Source: Eumeta japonica
Taxonomy: Eukaryota > Arthropoda > Insecta > Lepidoptera > Psychidae
Assembly: GCA_005406025.1 (NCBI GenBank)
Contig: BGZK01001359.1
Span: 62,001 to 126,000, forward strand
Length of the DNA: 64,000 nt
Direction: 5' to 3'
Shown: one piece after another, positions 12,966 to 25,305 of the stretch
Numbering within the stretch: position 1 is the first letter of the stretch
Layout of the letters: every line of letters begins with the position of its first letter
The notes under the pieces: generated by a model
What the model was told of the DNA's origin: nothing
Seen by the model: only the letters and a program-made list of their open reading frames with translations
Databases searched by the model: none
Program-made: the position numbers and the translations under genes

Positions 12966-14100
12966 TTGAATGTGTGCTTAATATAGAACTGTGGTGGCCC
13001 ATCGCTTACGTAAAAGCATTTCTTTCTGACTAGAAGTTTGATCCTGAACGTAAAGGTAATAGACAGGTTTTAAATTGAGTCAAATTAAACAATTCGCTCA
13101 GCGCCTCGGAGGTTACGTCAGGTGGTTGATCGTGGCGTTTGCAATTGTATTGATGTTAAATAGCTATTCTTTTACAAAAAGGCGATAATACGGTACTGAT
13201 TCTCTAGGACTTGTGTGTGCACAGCGGTGACCACCCGGTCTGCTTTAGCTAGCAGGTTCTATTGTCGCTTTATAATGCTTATATAAAAAGAAGGGCACCT
13301 TCAAGTCGCGCTGGGTCAACTTGGACGTCTTAAGCCTTTTAATCTGAAATAAAACGTAAGGAACTCTTGACACCACAAACGCGGTTCGCACTTGCCAGAC
13401 TTCATGTGTTCGTGATTCACACATCTGACCTCAAACTAGTAGAAATATTGCAGTATATTGCATCTTCGGGCACATCCTTCTTAACGAGACGTAGGGCAAA
13501 GGTTAATGAAATATAAACGACGAAAACAACTGGTCATTACGATAAAAAAAAACTTGTGGTTGATATTTTCGTCCAAAAGGTAATGAGTCCGTACATTTTA
13601 TTATAAGTATTGATAAGCAGAAGAAAAAAACAATCGCAAAATAACTTTGATGAGACAATTGTAGTTCTTCGATCAAATTAAAATGACGTATTTTAATGTA
13701 ATGTAAGCAATAAAACTTATTTGAGAATTATTGAAAATGAAAAAAAAATAGACACTGAAGTTATTAGAGTGTTAAAAAATTTAAGATGAGTATGAGTTAT
13801 TTACTTATTTTATCTGGTATTAAATATAGCGAAATAACTTTTAGAATTGCGAAAAAATAACTTGAAAAATTTAGAACAGATCGTACTTCGCCATTGTCAA
13901 TCGCTTTAAAAATCTACAGTAAAAAGTCACACTTCTTTCCGGTTCTAATATTTTATTCTCAAAGCATAGAGTCGACACTCTTCTTAGTTAGTTGTAATGT
14001 ATACCTTCTACACAGGACAATGCATTAAACTATGATAAAACTAAAAACCCGACTTGGACAAGAAAACCAAGCTTCTTTTGCTTTATTACTGGAAAGTAAC
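12966..14100. other. Intergenic DNA, nothing recognised
   Basis: AT-rich sequence with no exon, RNA gene or clear repeat that I can support. Confidence 0.5.
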
Positions 14101-14345
14101 GAGCGGCGGTGGTTCACTGATTAAGAGCCTTAGCTCCGGACCAGGAGGAGTCGGATTCGATCCTGGCCAGGGCAAATTGACTGATGAGTCTAACTTAAGT
14201 CAAATTACCGCTCACGTCGTGCCTCGGAAGCACATTAAGCCGCCGATCGCGGACGCCGCCACCAAATTGGTGACAGCGATCGTTAGCAGCCCCCATGCGC
14301 ATTGGACCAGCGTGGTGCACTTAAGGTCTAAGCCCCGCGTTGATA
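14101..14345 (+). mobile_element. tRNA-derived SINE
   Basis: Starts GGTGGTTCACTGATTAAGAG (A-box-like) with a B-box-like GGATTCGATCC at 14153-14163, then CACGTCGTGCCTCGGAAGCA and CACATTAAGCCGCCGATCGC. Spacing and content fit a tRNA-promoter SINE. The open frame across 14054-14401 is incidental. A fragment of the same family lies at 2270. Confidence 0.65.
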
Positions 14346-14799
14346 AAGCGCACTTAAGTGCGCGTTCCATCTCGACAGTGGAAAGAGCAAGACAATTATA
14401 GAATTTCGTTAAGGAACACAATACTTGTCTCGCTCCCGCGTCACTTCCGGAGAATGCGCACGATTTGAGTGACGTTTATTAATACGGGCGTCGGTCCTTC
14501 GATCTCCGGTGAATAAACTGTGGCGGTGAGCGTATACCACGGCAGAGGGTGGCTTGAAACTGACGTAACAAGCGGCTCGTACGAATATGAAACGATTAGA
14601 ACATCCATCAGCCCATCCCTGTGTAAAGACTTTTGATACCTAATTTCTCCGTATCCTCGAGGTGTGGTTTTCCTTGAGATGTTTCTCTTTGGCTATAACT
14701 ACATTAGTCAAATAAGACACGAGTATTTTCGTCGACATAACAAATCAAACCAAATGATTGTTCGACGAAATTTTTTTTATATGGCGCTATGAAAGGGAC

Positions 14800-15060
14800 A
14801 AAGGAATATGCGAGACGCCAGTCCGCAACTCCGGGTCACTGGCTAGGAATAGGACGTCTGACGGAGGAAGGAGTGGGCCTCCGGAATCCTCACTCACAGG
14901 GTGAAACGCAAAAGTGGAAGCTACTACTTCGCGTCTTCATTCTGTGAGAATGCAGTACTTCATTACCCATTATCATGCTGCAGTGAAGTCCTGAATCACA
15001 GCATGGCTCTGCCACATTAAGAACTCCCAAATACTTATTCTAGGGCGTGTAATATTGTCG
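14800..15060 (+). repeat. Dispersed repeat, family shared with 28380-28535
   Basis: Contains GGAGGAAGGAGTGGGCCTCC, CTCACTCACAGGGTGAAACG, AAAAGTGGAAGCTACTACTT and CTGTGAGAATGCAGTACTTC. The same ordered blocks, diverged, occur at 28390-28500 (GAGGAAAGAGTAGGCCACCG, AACAGTGGAAGCCGTCACTT). The two copies show this is a dispersed element, probably SINE-like. Confidence 0.6.
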
Positions 15061-15144
15061 CAGCACTGATTACAAAACATGCGCGGGCGCTAAAGGTATT
15101 TGTGACGTAACACGGTGACCGTGTCGTACCCACTGATAGGAACG

Positions 15145-15205
15145 ATAACCCCCCTTCCCCAATAAAGCGATAACCCCCCTCATTAAAGCGATAACCCGAA
15201 AACGA
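15145..15205 (+). repeat. Short degenerate tandem repeat
   Basis: Three imperfect units of about 18-28 bp built on AACGATAACCCCCCTT / AAGCGATAACCCCCCTC / AAGCGATAACCCG. A local slippage product with no evident function. Confidence 0.6.
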
Positions 15206-15814
15206 TACGATGCTTGTGATTATTTCAGGTTATACCAAAATAGAAAACGCATAATCATAGGATTTGACAGATTGTTAAATTTTATGGTTAATTCTGCAAT
15301 TTCATGTTTTTATCTTTTGATACAATTTGCCGTCAGAGTTGAATAAGGAGCTTTGTAATTAAATTAAAGTCAATTCAAACTTAGGAATCCGGGTAACAGT
15401 TGATGTAACGTGTTTTGCAAGCAAAGTACAAAATATATTCATTGACATAAAAGATTGTGCCATTCAAAATCCAAACGTAGCTGATACAGGAGAGTGAAAT
15501 CGATCACATATTTGTTCTAATAGAGTTAGCACACGACAATGGCCAGCTCTACCGGTGATACCACATTCTCACTCAATACAGACGTGAAGTAACAGTTTCT
15601 GCTATTGCATTTTGTCCAGTGAATGAGAATTCCGGTGATACACTCCATCTCTATCTGGTCTTATTCCCTCCTAAAATTTCCGATTATCCACTCTTCTTTC
15701 GTCGTTGTGGTTTGTCAAACCCTATTAAGGGAGAGTTGAAAGCAGGGACAATAACTTGTAAGAAACACGAAGAGCCGCGGGATTAGATTTATCGGTGTCT
15801 CGCGGCGCTTCTGC

Positions 15815-16025
15815 AATTCGGCCCATATGGCCAAGATGTCGGAGGGGCCATGAGAGGCGATGGGTTTGTCCACTCCTCTCTTCCATCAGACATCCTATTC
15901 CTTCTTAAGAGGCCGGCGATGAACCGGTTTCTGATTCTGAGATTGCGGATGTCAATGGGCGGAGGCGATCACCTACCTTCTGGTGACCCACGTGCTCGTC
16001 TGTCTCTGGATACATTATAAAAAAA
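15815..16025 (+). mobile_element. SINE/LINE-tail repeat, copy 2
   Basis: Has GCCCATATGGCCAAGATG, CACTCCTCTCTTCCATCAGA, CATCCTATTCCTTCTTAAGA and the shared tail GATGTCAATGGGCGGAGGCG ATCACCTaCCTTCTGGTGAC, then an A-rich end. It is the same family as the copy at 6925 and better preserved in the body. Confidence 0.75.
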
Positions 16026-16643
16026 TATATATACTTCGTTTCAAATAAAAAGAAAACCTTTACTGGCACACAGTAATTTCATTTTCGCTTCTCGTTCTCT
16101 AAAACGCATTGTAATAAAAATTACTTCAAGTATCATCTGCGTCTAATCGTCACCGAACGGCAACTCAAAGACAAAAACCTCAAGGTTAAGTTCAAGATTA
16201 ACCCGAACTTCAAATTACTGTGATCTATTGTAATATTATAATAAAACATTGTGCTTATTGTAAATTACTGTTGAAATATTTAAAGCAAATTCCACTCCGC
16301 CTCCGCCCCCCTGTCCAAAAACCTATTTCTTCTTAAAAAGGCTGGCAAACTACCAGCGACAGAATCATGCTGTTGGATATGCTAGAAGGCGCAAATATTT
16401 TCTGTTAACCTGTTCAGTTAACCCCGACAACGCTCTCGTTGTAAATGTACGTTGCACCACTCGCCGTTGCTGTCGCCGGGTGTGCCGGGCGAGTGTCGCC
16501 AAGTGAATCCCAAGTAAAGCAAGACGCGACACGTCTGGGCGCGATATGGACAAGACCGGTTATCACACTCCGTCTGGCTGTCTATCGGTAATAGAATAGT
16601 CCGGAAAGGAACGAGCCGTCAGAGATAGTTTGCCAGACAAAGC

Positions 16644-16812
16644 TATAAATGCGCGAGGCGACACGGGCGCATTGGTGCTTGCGGCCGCCGCGAGAGGACG
16701 CGTCCGTCGCCGCGTGAATTCGGGTCGCTCTTCAGTTTAGGGAGTGACATCAGTGCGGATAGTGGTCAAAACGGATGATGTGTGGGCGGTGGACGTGGGT
16801 ACTCACGAGAAG
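16644..16812 (+). promoter_or_regulatory. Candidate core promoter and non-coding first exon
   Basis: TATAAAT at 16644-16650 is followed by a locally GC-rich stretch (about 16650-16730, unlike the AT-rich surroundings), a TCAGTT at about 16731 and an AG|GTATCA donor at 16812/16813. The downstream orphan gene starts with an acceptor immediately before its ATG (19976/19977), so it needs an upstream non-coding exon; this is the best candidate. A short upstream ORF (MMCGRW...) would be in the exon. The link is inferred. Confidence 0.3.
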
Positions 16813-19330
16813 GTATCACTTGCCATTTATATAGGAAAAGAGGTTTTAGTAACGAAAACTGTGTCATAGACGCGCGAAACGCTTGTCTTTTCAAATAATA
16901 AGTAATAAATAAAAAGATTTTATGATAAATAGTATTTTAGTTGATAAATTCGTCAATTGCAATGTGATTTTAACGAGGTTTTTGAATAATCTGTTGCTAA
17001 TACAAAATTATATGCTAGTTAGTGATCCATAACATCCGAGTACATGGAATTCAGACGTTATACCCTTTTGCCGACACAAAAAGGGTAATAAAATACGTCA
17101 TGACATTAGAAGTACAATCTGGACTGGTTGTGCTAATAATAAATATCTCATAATTACATACTTTAAAAAAGCTCCAGCTTCATTCTTCGTTAATATTGCT
17201 ACAAAATAAGTGATTGTGCTAAATGAGAAGAAATAGATTAATTTCTTATATAAATAAATATTTGTATGCACGTGTGAATGCTAGTGCTAAATATCGTAAG
17301 TCTGTTTTCCCTTTTTCTTGCTTCTTTACAAAACAAACTTAATGTTAAGCCAAATATATAATTTATCGTAATTAAATCGCATCTAATGTATGGTTAACGA
17401 AGGATATAAGAAATTGTCGCAATTAATGATAATAATATAAAATAATTGCCCTGAAAAACAAGTGTAAATAATTTTGCAGTAGGATTTATTTCTCTTTTTT
17501 AATCTGTCATAGTCTAAACTGTCTGACAATGTGAGATGTCATTCAATCACAAAATGTATTTTAATATGCAAAGAATAGCAAGTCTTTTTCAAGGACAAAT
17601 TAAAGCACAAAGCGATAATTTTTTTTATCAATGAATCTAATTCAACATACATAGAATTTTTAGTTACATCAATAATTGTGTCTTGTAATAATATAAACTT
17701 GCGCCTATTTCCCAGAAGGATAGACAGTACCTACAAATTTGCCCATGGTACGACATTTGCATATCACTTGCTTCGCTGATACTTGTGTTTTATAGGGAAG
17801 TATAATTTTAGTAATACAAAATGTGTGCCGGTGAATGCCTACAAATTATTATGTAACGAGATTGTAAGTATGATGGGTTAAGACAGTCGTGCGTATTCAG
17901 AATTATATGAAGAAAAAAAGTTGTGAAAACACTTGTAATATTTAGAGCAAAAAGCGAGGGGTAATATGGAATAGTAATTTTAACCTTCCAAGTATACGAT
18001 TGTAATTATGAATAATTATATTTTTATTAATGTCGTTACGAGTGACAGGTGAACAATTACGTGTCAATTATCTGTGAAATTACGTATCAGGTTAAATGTG
18101 CCCCACGTTCTTCGTTATAAATATAACAAATATTTTCATACCTAACGAAAATCACAATCACAAAATGGATATTATTTTATACTTTTTAATCAATTAAATG
18201 TTGTTTTTCCTTTTATTTATTTTCTTGTTTCTATTATTATTTTCAGCTTTTTAGGATTGTGTGCATGAGATTTTGCAACCGTTATAATTACACCGCCTCA
18301 GGTGAAATTTTAAATCTTTTAGTGGACGCTGTCTCGTTACTCTTCTCCACATTTTCTTGTATCGACATCCAATTCTAAGCCACGTTTAAAGTTTCAAGTC
18401 CCTAGGTCATAGAGCAGTTACTTCGAAATCGATTGCAAAGTCGGACCCAAACAAACAAACAAAGACACACGCAAAACAGTAGGTTAATAGAATCGTTAAT
18501 TCTTGACTTTCGATAGATTGAACGCTGCTATTACGAGACGTAGATTATAATAAACACAATATTTTGGTAGGGTATTAATGAATAAATTAAAACCTATAGA
18601 GTCCTTTCTATTGACCTAGAATCATAAAATTTGAGATATTGAGTACCCTCTCCCAATGATGTAGCATTAGAATTGGTATAATAAAAATTGATCATTATAC
18701 TAGTCGCTGCGAAGATTACTCCGAGCAAACAGACAGATAGACAAAAAAAATATAAAAATGCTTGTTTGAGAGCTTGATACGTATAAATAGCATTATAAAC
18801 TTAAAGAAACGCAGTTTTTTAATCACAGACGGACAGTTCAATTTTATTTATATGTATAGATTTAATATAAAGTTGTAATGATCAAATACATATTCAGCAC
18901 TTTGAGATTTTTTATGGAAAAAAAAACAATGAGTGTCATCAATATACAAGAAAATGAAGTTTAAAATTTATGCAATGAAATAAAATAAAGTAAAATTATT
19001 TATTTAGCACATACACCTATAAAAGGGCTCTCACACTGGACAAAATGTATCAACGCTCCTGAAAATCAATACTTTAGGCAAGAAGCGTCAACATAAAACT
19101 AATATATATCCTTCTAAAATGAGTTAAATAATTTTATCTTGAATATTTGTTGTCTCTCCCTGAAAATATGATTTTTCCATTTGTAAGTTCAATACGCAAT
19201 AGAAGCATCGAAAAGTAACTGCATGTAAAGGAGGTAATGGTTTAAAGATAGAGTTTATTCTATTTTTATAACTTTTTAAAGTACATAAACCATTCAACGC
19301 TGGTGTTTAATTTAAATTTTTACAAGTTTT
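16813..19330. other. AT-rich non-coding DNA (possible first intron)
   Basis: No coding exon or RNA gene is visible. If 16644-16812 is the first exon of the orphan gene, this is most of its first intron. Only simple AT-rich tracts and short oligo-A runs are seen. Confidence 0.45.
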
Positions 19331-19449
19331 ATCGCCCATACTGTGGGTAGTGCTCTAAATAATCATTTAACCTCACTCATCTGACGCTAATTTCCTTCAT
19401 CGTTCCGCTCACCGTAACGCCATCATCATCATCTATGATGATGGCACTC

Positions 19450-19690
19450 TACACATCATGCTCAATTTTGTTTTGCCGCGTATGGTAAAACTTTGGAGCA
19501 ATCTACCGTCAGCGGTGTAATCATTTTACTACGACACGAGGGTCTTCAAAAAAAAAGCCTTTCTCTTCTAAAAGGCCGCAGCAACGCACAAATGATGTCC
19601 TTGGAAATACGGGTGTCCATGGGTAGCGATGATCACCTATTCTCGGGTGACTCGCATTCTGGTTTGCTCCTTTAAAATTCTATAAAAATA
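19450..19690 (+). mobile_element. 3' end of a non-LTR retrotransposon with the shared SINE tail
   Basis: Across frames the stretch 19480-19590 reads like the C-terminal end of an insect reverse transcriptase (KLWSNLPSAV, then YDTRVFKKKAF and LLKGRSNA). It runs directly into GGTGTCCATGGGTAGCGATG ATCACC, the tail found in the SINE copies at 6925 and 15815. Frameshifts make it a relic. Confidence 0.5.
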
Positions 19691-19976
19691 GTTTTTCTTT
19701 TTATTTACGTTTTTAATGTAATTTAACATACATTTTTTCAGAGTCTACGATTGCTAAATTTTGAATACGAGTACGCAACATCCGTCCGTCAACGTGGGGA
19801 ATACCTGTACCGGATAATTTACTTACATAAAATATAAATAGTTCTACAAAAACTGTATCATCCTTAAAGATGTCAAGACCGGTAAGCATAGTTCATTGAC
19901 CTCGCGCATGACCGTTATACGTTTACGTGTTTTCTGTCGACTCGAAGTTGTGATCACAGGATTTCTGCGTTTGCAG

Positions 19977-22900
19977 ATGAGACAAGGCGTCGACAATTCT
20001 AGAAAGGAATTTTATGTGGTACGCCTGCTGGGATTGCCGCACGAGGACATCGACGACTGCGTGTGCGTGCCTCGTTCGTGGATGAAGTCGAAGAGATCGA
20101 AACAAGGAAAAGTCTCAGTGGCATATCCGATAGAAGACCCGATCGTGACCAAAGAACGTGTTGAAAAGAGACAGAAACACTCTAAGCGATGGAAGTTTTA
20201 CGAGGCAGTCGTCAAATATTCTACGAGTGAGTTAAAGTTCCTTTAGCCACATCAGAATTTTTATTTTTGAAATAATGAATAATAATACCATATAAATGGA
20301 AATTATTCTTTGCAGATTATTACTATGATGCTGAATTCTGGATCGCATCCATGAATGATTTTTCACCCGCTGAAAACGGCAGTACAGATAAAAAAGGTGA
20401 GACTGTCACATTGAAACTGTGCTGGGATGGGGGCTAATAAAATAAAAGAGATTTTATTTTGTCACAATAATTTCAGACACAAATGTAATTGAAAGAAATA
20501 CGAGGGGGTTTAATAAATTAGTACATTGCTGGTAACTTTTATTATTTTTTTCAAACAGTTCTTTTTTAGCATAATACACTCGGCATATCTTTTTTTTAAA
20601 CTTAAAACTCTTTTCTTAAAAACCTCTTCATCCTTAGCACCTAAAAGTTCCTGTACCGCAGCGACTTCTGCCTTATCATTCGAATCTTTACCATCTCAGA
20701 CACTCTTTCAACCTTAGAAATAGATAGAAATCACTACGGTCAAGGTCGGGTGAATATGGAAGACGCTCAAATATTTCAAAGCCTACATTTCGAATTACAG
20801 CCGTAGCAATGGCGGACCTGTGAACAGAAGGCTTATCTCGATGCAAAAAACATTATTTTTTTAGCTGCCGTTTCTTTCGAATTTCGTTACGCAATTTTAT
20901 TATTGTTCTGTGTATGCAATTGTTCTGCATATCAAGAGCCCGTAACAGCAACTCCACGGTCGAGATATTCTATTATGACCGCTCTTTCACTATCCCAGAG
21001 AAGAGAACCCATGACCTTTCCTGTAGAACAACTCGCTTTAAATATATTAAGCGTTGGAGATGGTGGTCTTTTCCTAATCATAAACATAGTTTTGTTTCTG
21101 GATCGTAATTATGAAACCACATTTCATCCATGATTCTAAATGAGCTAAAAAAACTATCGGGATCTTGTTGTAACAGTTCCCAAGAAGCTCAAGAAATGTT
21201 GAGCCTGATCATCTGATGTATATTCTTCCACGTTGAAATTGACCACACCAACGCTCAACTGTAGAATACGGTGGAATTAAGTCCTGTAAGTCTTGATTAA
21301 CTCGTTCTGTAATTCAATTTTTCAAGCACAGATACTTAATAATGGCGCGCAATTCAATTTATTCCATTTTCAACAACATGCTCCGACAGACTACCGTCGA
21401 AAGACATACATTTTTAAAAAAGAAAAGATATTCAAATGACCTCCCTTTGTAAAATCTAATCAATACTCCAGCTTCACCAGCTAGCATTTATTTTTTTGGT
21501 TCCAAAGAGTTTGTACCCCATTCTCACTTTATAGCGAACGCCCCACGTATGTTACCGAATAATGAACAGGCTCTGTCTTGTAATATAAAAAAATCTTTAT
21601 AAGACTGTGATTTTTGCCTCTCACTTGTTTATTATTTTTTTAGTAATGATTGAAAATTTTATTTAAGGTGACCAACCGGTATCGACGCCTAATAGACAAC
21701 GACGCCGTCCCAACTGGGCACTTCCCTCGAGTTTCATTACAAAAAGGCATCGTAAGGCAGTAGTTTCATCTAAAAACCATCGGAAACCTATGAAAAGGAA
21801 TTTGCTTAGACGGCCGACACCATCTGAAAGTCACATTCATAATAAAGGTTCTGAAATACGTGAAATAGCTGAACCTATCAACAGCGCTCAAAATCTTTTG
21901 AGCGTGGCGGCTGAGTGCAAGGAAAAAGAACTGATAATCATAACGGATAACGTTTTGATGCAAAATTCTCAAACGAAAAACGTGTATACTAGAAGCTCTC
22001 GCGGTGGAAGTATAATAGAACAGGATAGTAATAGCAGTCAGAATCAGGGTCGAGAACCGAGTGTTCCAGTGATATGTGTGCAAGATTCTGACGAAGCCAG
22101 TAGTGATGAAGAAGCTCCCTCTGAAAGTGCCGCAGAAAATCGATCAAAAGTCGGACAAGTTCTTCCAAGCGTTCGGAACGTATCCAGTATGTTGTCCGAG
22201 TCCTCAGATAAACTACGGCTTCGACTGGTGCCTAATGATAAACTTTTCCAAAGTACAGGCGCTCAAGAAACAACTGTCGAAAAATGTAATGATATTCAAA
22301 GCATTACGGACAAAATACCATCGACTGCGCAGCCGCCTTTGAATACAAGCAATGAATCATCTGGGTTATATTCAAATTCAAGCGGAATGTCGTATTCGTT
22401 GACAAGTGAAAACAATTCACTTGAAAATGGAAAAATACAACAAACATTTTCCAGTACTTCTGAGCCCGGTAGTCGTAGTCGCCAGTTCGTTCAATCTCAA
22501 AGTATTTCAAATAATAGATATACCACTCAAAGTTCATCGAACCCAGCCAATCAGTTCTCTCAGTTAGCCGAACTTTTATGTAGGAAATCACCTAAATCCT
22601 TCCATAGAGATGGCTTAATAAATATCACGAAGAATATATCGACTGATACTGTGCAAAATTCATCAAATTTGATGAATAAAAAATCCAGCCTTCAACCTCA
22701 ACGCTCAACGAAAAAACATGCTCCACCTAATGTTGAAAGTTCTTCACAAACTATACCACAAATACCACTCTCGCTCAACTTAGAAAGACCTGTTGAAATA
22801 AACGGTTTGGCTCGAGAAGTTAGCTTTCAAGGCTTCACAAATAATATATTTGCTACACAGAGATTATTACATGTAGCAAATCAGTCACGCCAATATTTTA

Positions 22901-24180
22901 AACAGCTGCATAATGGACACTATATACCAGATTACCTAGGTGACTTACAACAAAATCCGCATGTACAAGATAGTATTAGAAGTTCTAAAAGGAGAAATAG
23001 TATTGATCAAAGTATGTTCCGTCCACATTTTATGAAAAATGAAACAAATTCTATGCAAACTTCGTTAAACTCGGCAAACCAGACTAATCAATTTCTGCAA
23101 CATGCCCCAAATAATTTTGGATACACCGAACAAGATTTACTAAGATTTGGAAAAGACATTAGAAAAGCTACTAATAACATTGATAATGATTTAAGAATTC
23201 ATCCTCATGATATCATGACCAACGTGCCCTCGAATGCACGAAATTATTCAAATACACCAGATCAATTTAATCAGCATTTCTTGGACCAAAGACAATTTCA
23301 ATGTAGCTATCAAAACTTAAAACACATTCCTTATTCACAAAATTTACGAGTTGACATGTCTGTCGGAGCTATTGACGCTAATCAGAGAGTTCACTTTCAA
23401 GATGTTACAAAAAGCGCACCATCAAATTTAACAACACAATCTCGTCATTCCACTGTATATGATTTGCTCCGAAGTCCATATACGCAAGCATTACTGCCTA
23501 AGAGAGCTACTGGGCAGATCTACATCAATCCGACAGTAGTTCCTCAATATCCCACAGAGGCAATAAAATCTGCCACACAAAATATTTCAACACAATCCGA
23601 GTGTTCATGCAAGTATTCGCACAATAGACAGTTTCAATCAGTCAATAGATGTCATACATTTAATAACGCATATACTCAAAAAGGTATGGTAGATAAATCA
23701 ACTGAAACGGATTCTACTCTCAATCATGCCAACCGTGAAGATCATATTAGTAGATCAGTTGCTTTTCAAAACTTTTCAACAATTATAGCAGATCGATCGT
23801 GTCAGGTAGATGAATGGTTGATGAGAAAACCTCCCTCACCGACTGTCCAGCAAATGCCAGGCTTTGGGTCCAGGAAAGAGGCACTCGGACCACTTGACGA
23901 TGAGGATTGCGTCGAACAAGGCATTCCTTTTATAACGGTCACAAAGGATAGACCGATTCCCATACGAACCACTTCGTCATCAACGAACAGATCGCCGACT
24001 TCCAGACCTATTGCAGACCAAGAATTTTTACATGATCTTTTTACCCTGTTCAATAAAATGAGTGGCGATCTTTCAAATGCAAATCAAATGTTCATCAATT
24101 TTCATGAAAAAATTGTCAAATTGAATGAAGCATTACAAAAAGTGGCGCCATCAAACGAAACAACATCGCACAGGGACTAG
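19977..24180 (+). CDS. Orphan Ser/Asn/Gln-rich protein, three exons, 947 residues
   Basis: Exons 19977-20226, 20316-20396 and 21668-24180 join in frame (GTGAGT, GTGAGA donors; GCAG, AAG acceptors) from the ATG at the acceptor to TAG at 24178. I do not recognise the function. The first two exons (about 110 residues) look like a small folded domain: EFYVVRLLGLPHEDIDDCV, then CVPRSW, AYPIEDP, RWKFYEAVVKY and YYYDAEFW. Next is a basic segment (RQRRRPNW, KRHRK, KRNLLRRP) that could be a nuclear signal, then an acidic patch DSDEASSDEEAPSESAAE at about residues 250-267. The rest is long, low-complexity and rich in Ser, Asn, Gln and Thr, so probably disordered. The last 50 residues are helical and Leu/Phe-rich (HDLFTLFNKMSGDLSNANQM), a possible oligomerisation helix. 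Nuclear or chromatin-linked roles are only a guess. The ATG lies directly at the acceptor, implying a non-coding upstream exon. Confidence 0.8.
20501..21548 (-). mobile_element. Decayed mariner-like element in an intron of the orphan gene
   Basis: On the minus strand the translation, across several frames with stops, shows mariner transposase blocks: RAIIKYLCLKN, LIPPYSTVERWCGQFQRGR (N-terminal helix-turn-helix part) and later WMKCGFIITIRNKT-like and KVMGSLLWDSE-like blocks. The ends TACGAGGGGG (left) and CCCCACGTA (right) are weakly inverted and flanked by TA. At about 1.05 kb it is shorter than a full 1.3-kb mariner, so it is internally deleted and dead. It lies within intron 2 of the host gene, antisense. 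Confidence 0.7.
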
Positions 24181-25259
24181 ACGACAGTCCCTCTTCACAA
24201 GACGATAATGACAACAGGAGTTCAGAATGTAAAATAATAGGAACGAAATAGTACGGAAGCGAAAATACTTGGAAGAAAAATCGTAACTCCAGGTGTATCA
24301 ATTGGAACTCATTGAGTGTCTACGCATTGACAGACGCCAGAGCGAACTCCTTCAACGGCGAAGACGTGGATGTAAAGACCGGATTAGACGAACCCTCTAA
24401 AATGGTCTGTCGACATTTATTGAGGAGCATGGATATGAAAACGATTGGAAAACATTTGATGTTTTGGGGTTAAGAACAGCATATGTAGCAAAATGAACGA
24501 GATGAGACTTTTAAATGTGACGAGTGGTTTAAGATATCAATAACATGTTACTTTACGGGTATTAATTTCGTAATAAGCCATTAGTTTATATTCAAAAGTA
24601 ATGTGCTAAATCGTTTCGTAGTGGTTATTATGTTTAGCCGTCCAGGCCGCCAGACCAATTGCATTTTACGACGAAGATTTTTCAAATTCAATATCTACCA
24701 TTATCTTTATTGAAAGACTCAAAATTATATATGCTTTGTTTATCGAGACGCCTTCATTAGAACGAAGTATTTTTGACTACTATATAAATGAGTTATAACG
24801 ACTTAAGATCAGCGTTTATTAATTTGTGATATTTTTTTTTTTTCTTTAACCTGGCGATCTGTGTTAACACAATGAGCCATTCAGTTGGGGTTTATTATGT
24901 CTTTATTAGCAGAGGGGTCTTTTCTCGAATCCCATCATCAGCTGTATTTGTGATAATAAAGCATAACGTCTACGATGTGTGCAATACGCGAATCGATCAT
25001 GTTATAATGTTCCTTTCACATATTTGATTGTTCTGTTAAAATGTAGATGACATCTACCCGACTGTCAAATACTTTAATAAAAGATGATTACGGCGTGAGA
25101 TCATGTCAGCTACTGGCCATGCACTTGTAATTTTCTATAAATGATTATTTGCAAAAATAAACTTACGTTTACTCTAATTTATTCCAAAGTTGTAAATTAA
25201 GTTACATAGTGCATTAAATGCATTAGTGTTGATAAATATTACGAAATTAATTTATTTAA

Positions 25260-25262
<3 letters not shown>
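24181..25262 (+). other. Orphan gene 3' region with coding-like remnants
   Basis: Directly after the TAG stop the other frames stay partly coding-like: LDDSPSSQDDNDNRSSECK in the +1 frame over about 24177-24240, and further on KRKYLEEK and YQLELIECLRIDRRQSELLQ at about 24257-24350, interrupted by stops. This may be 3' UTR derived from former coding sequence. AATAAA at about 24953 and at about 25077 could serve for polyadenylation. Confidence 0.4.

Positions 25263-25300
<38 letters not shown>
25263..25300. repeat. TA dinucleotide microsatellite
   Basis: Uninterrupted TA repeats of about 38 bp. Confidence 0.95.

Positions 25301-25305
<5 letters not shown>

Noticed and set aside
14054..14401. 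115-residue open frame
   Set aside because: It lies almost wholly in a tRNA-derived SINE; the frame is incidental.
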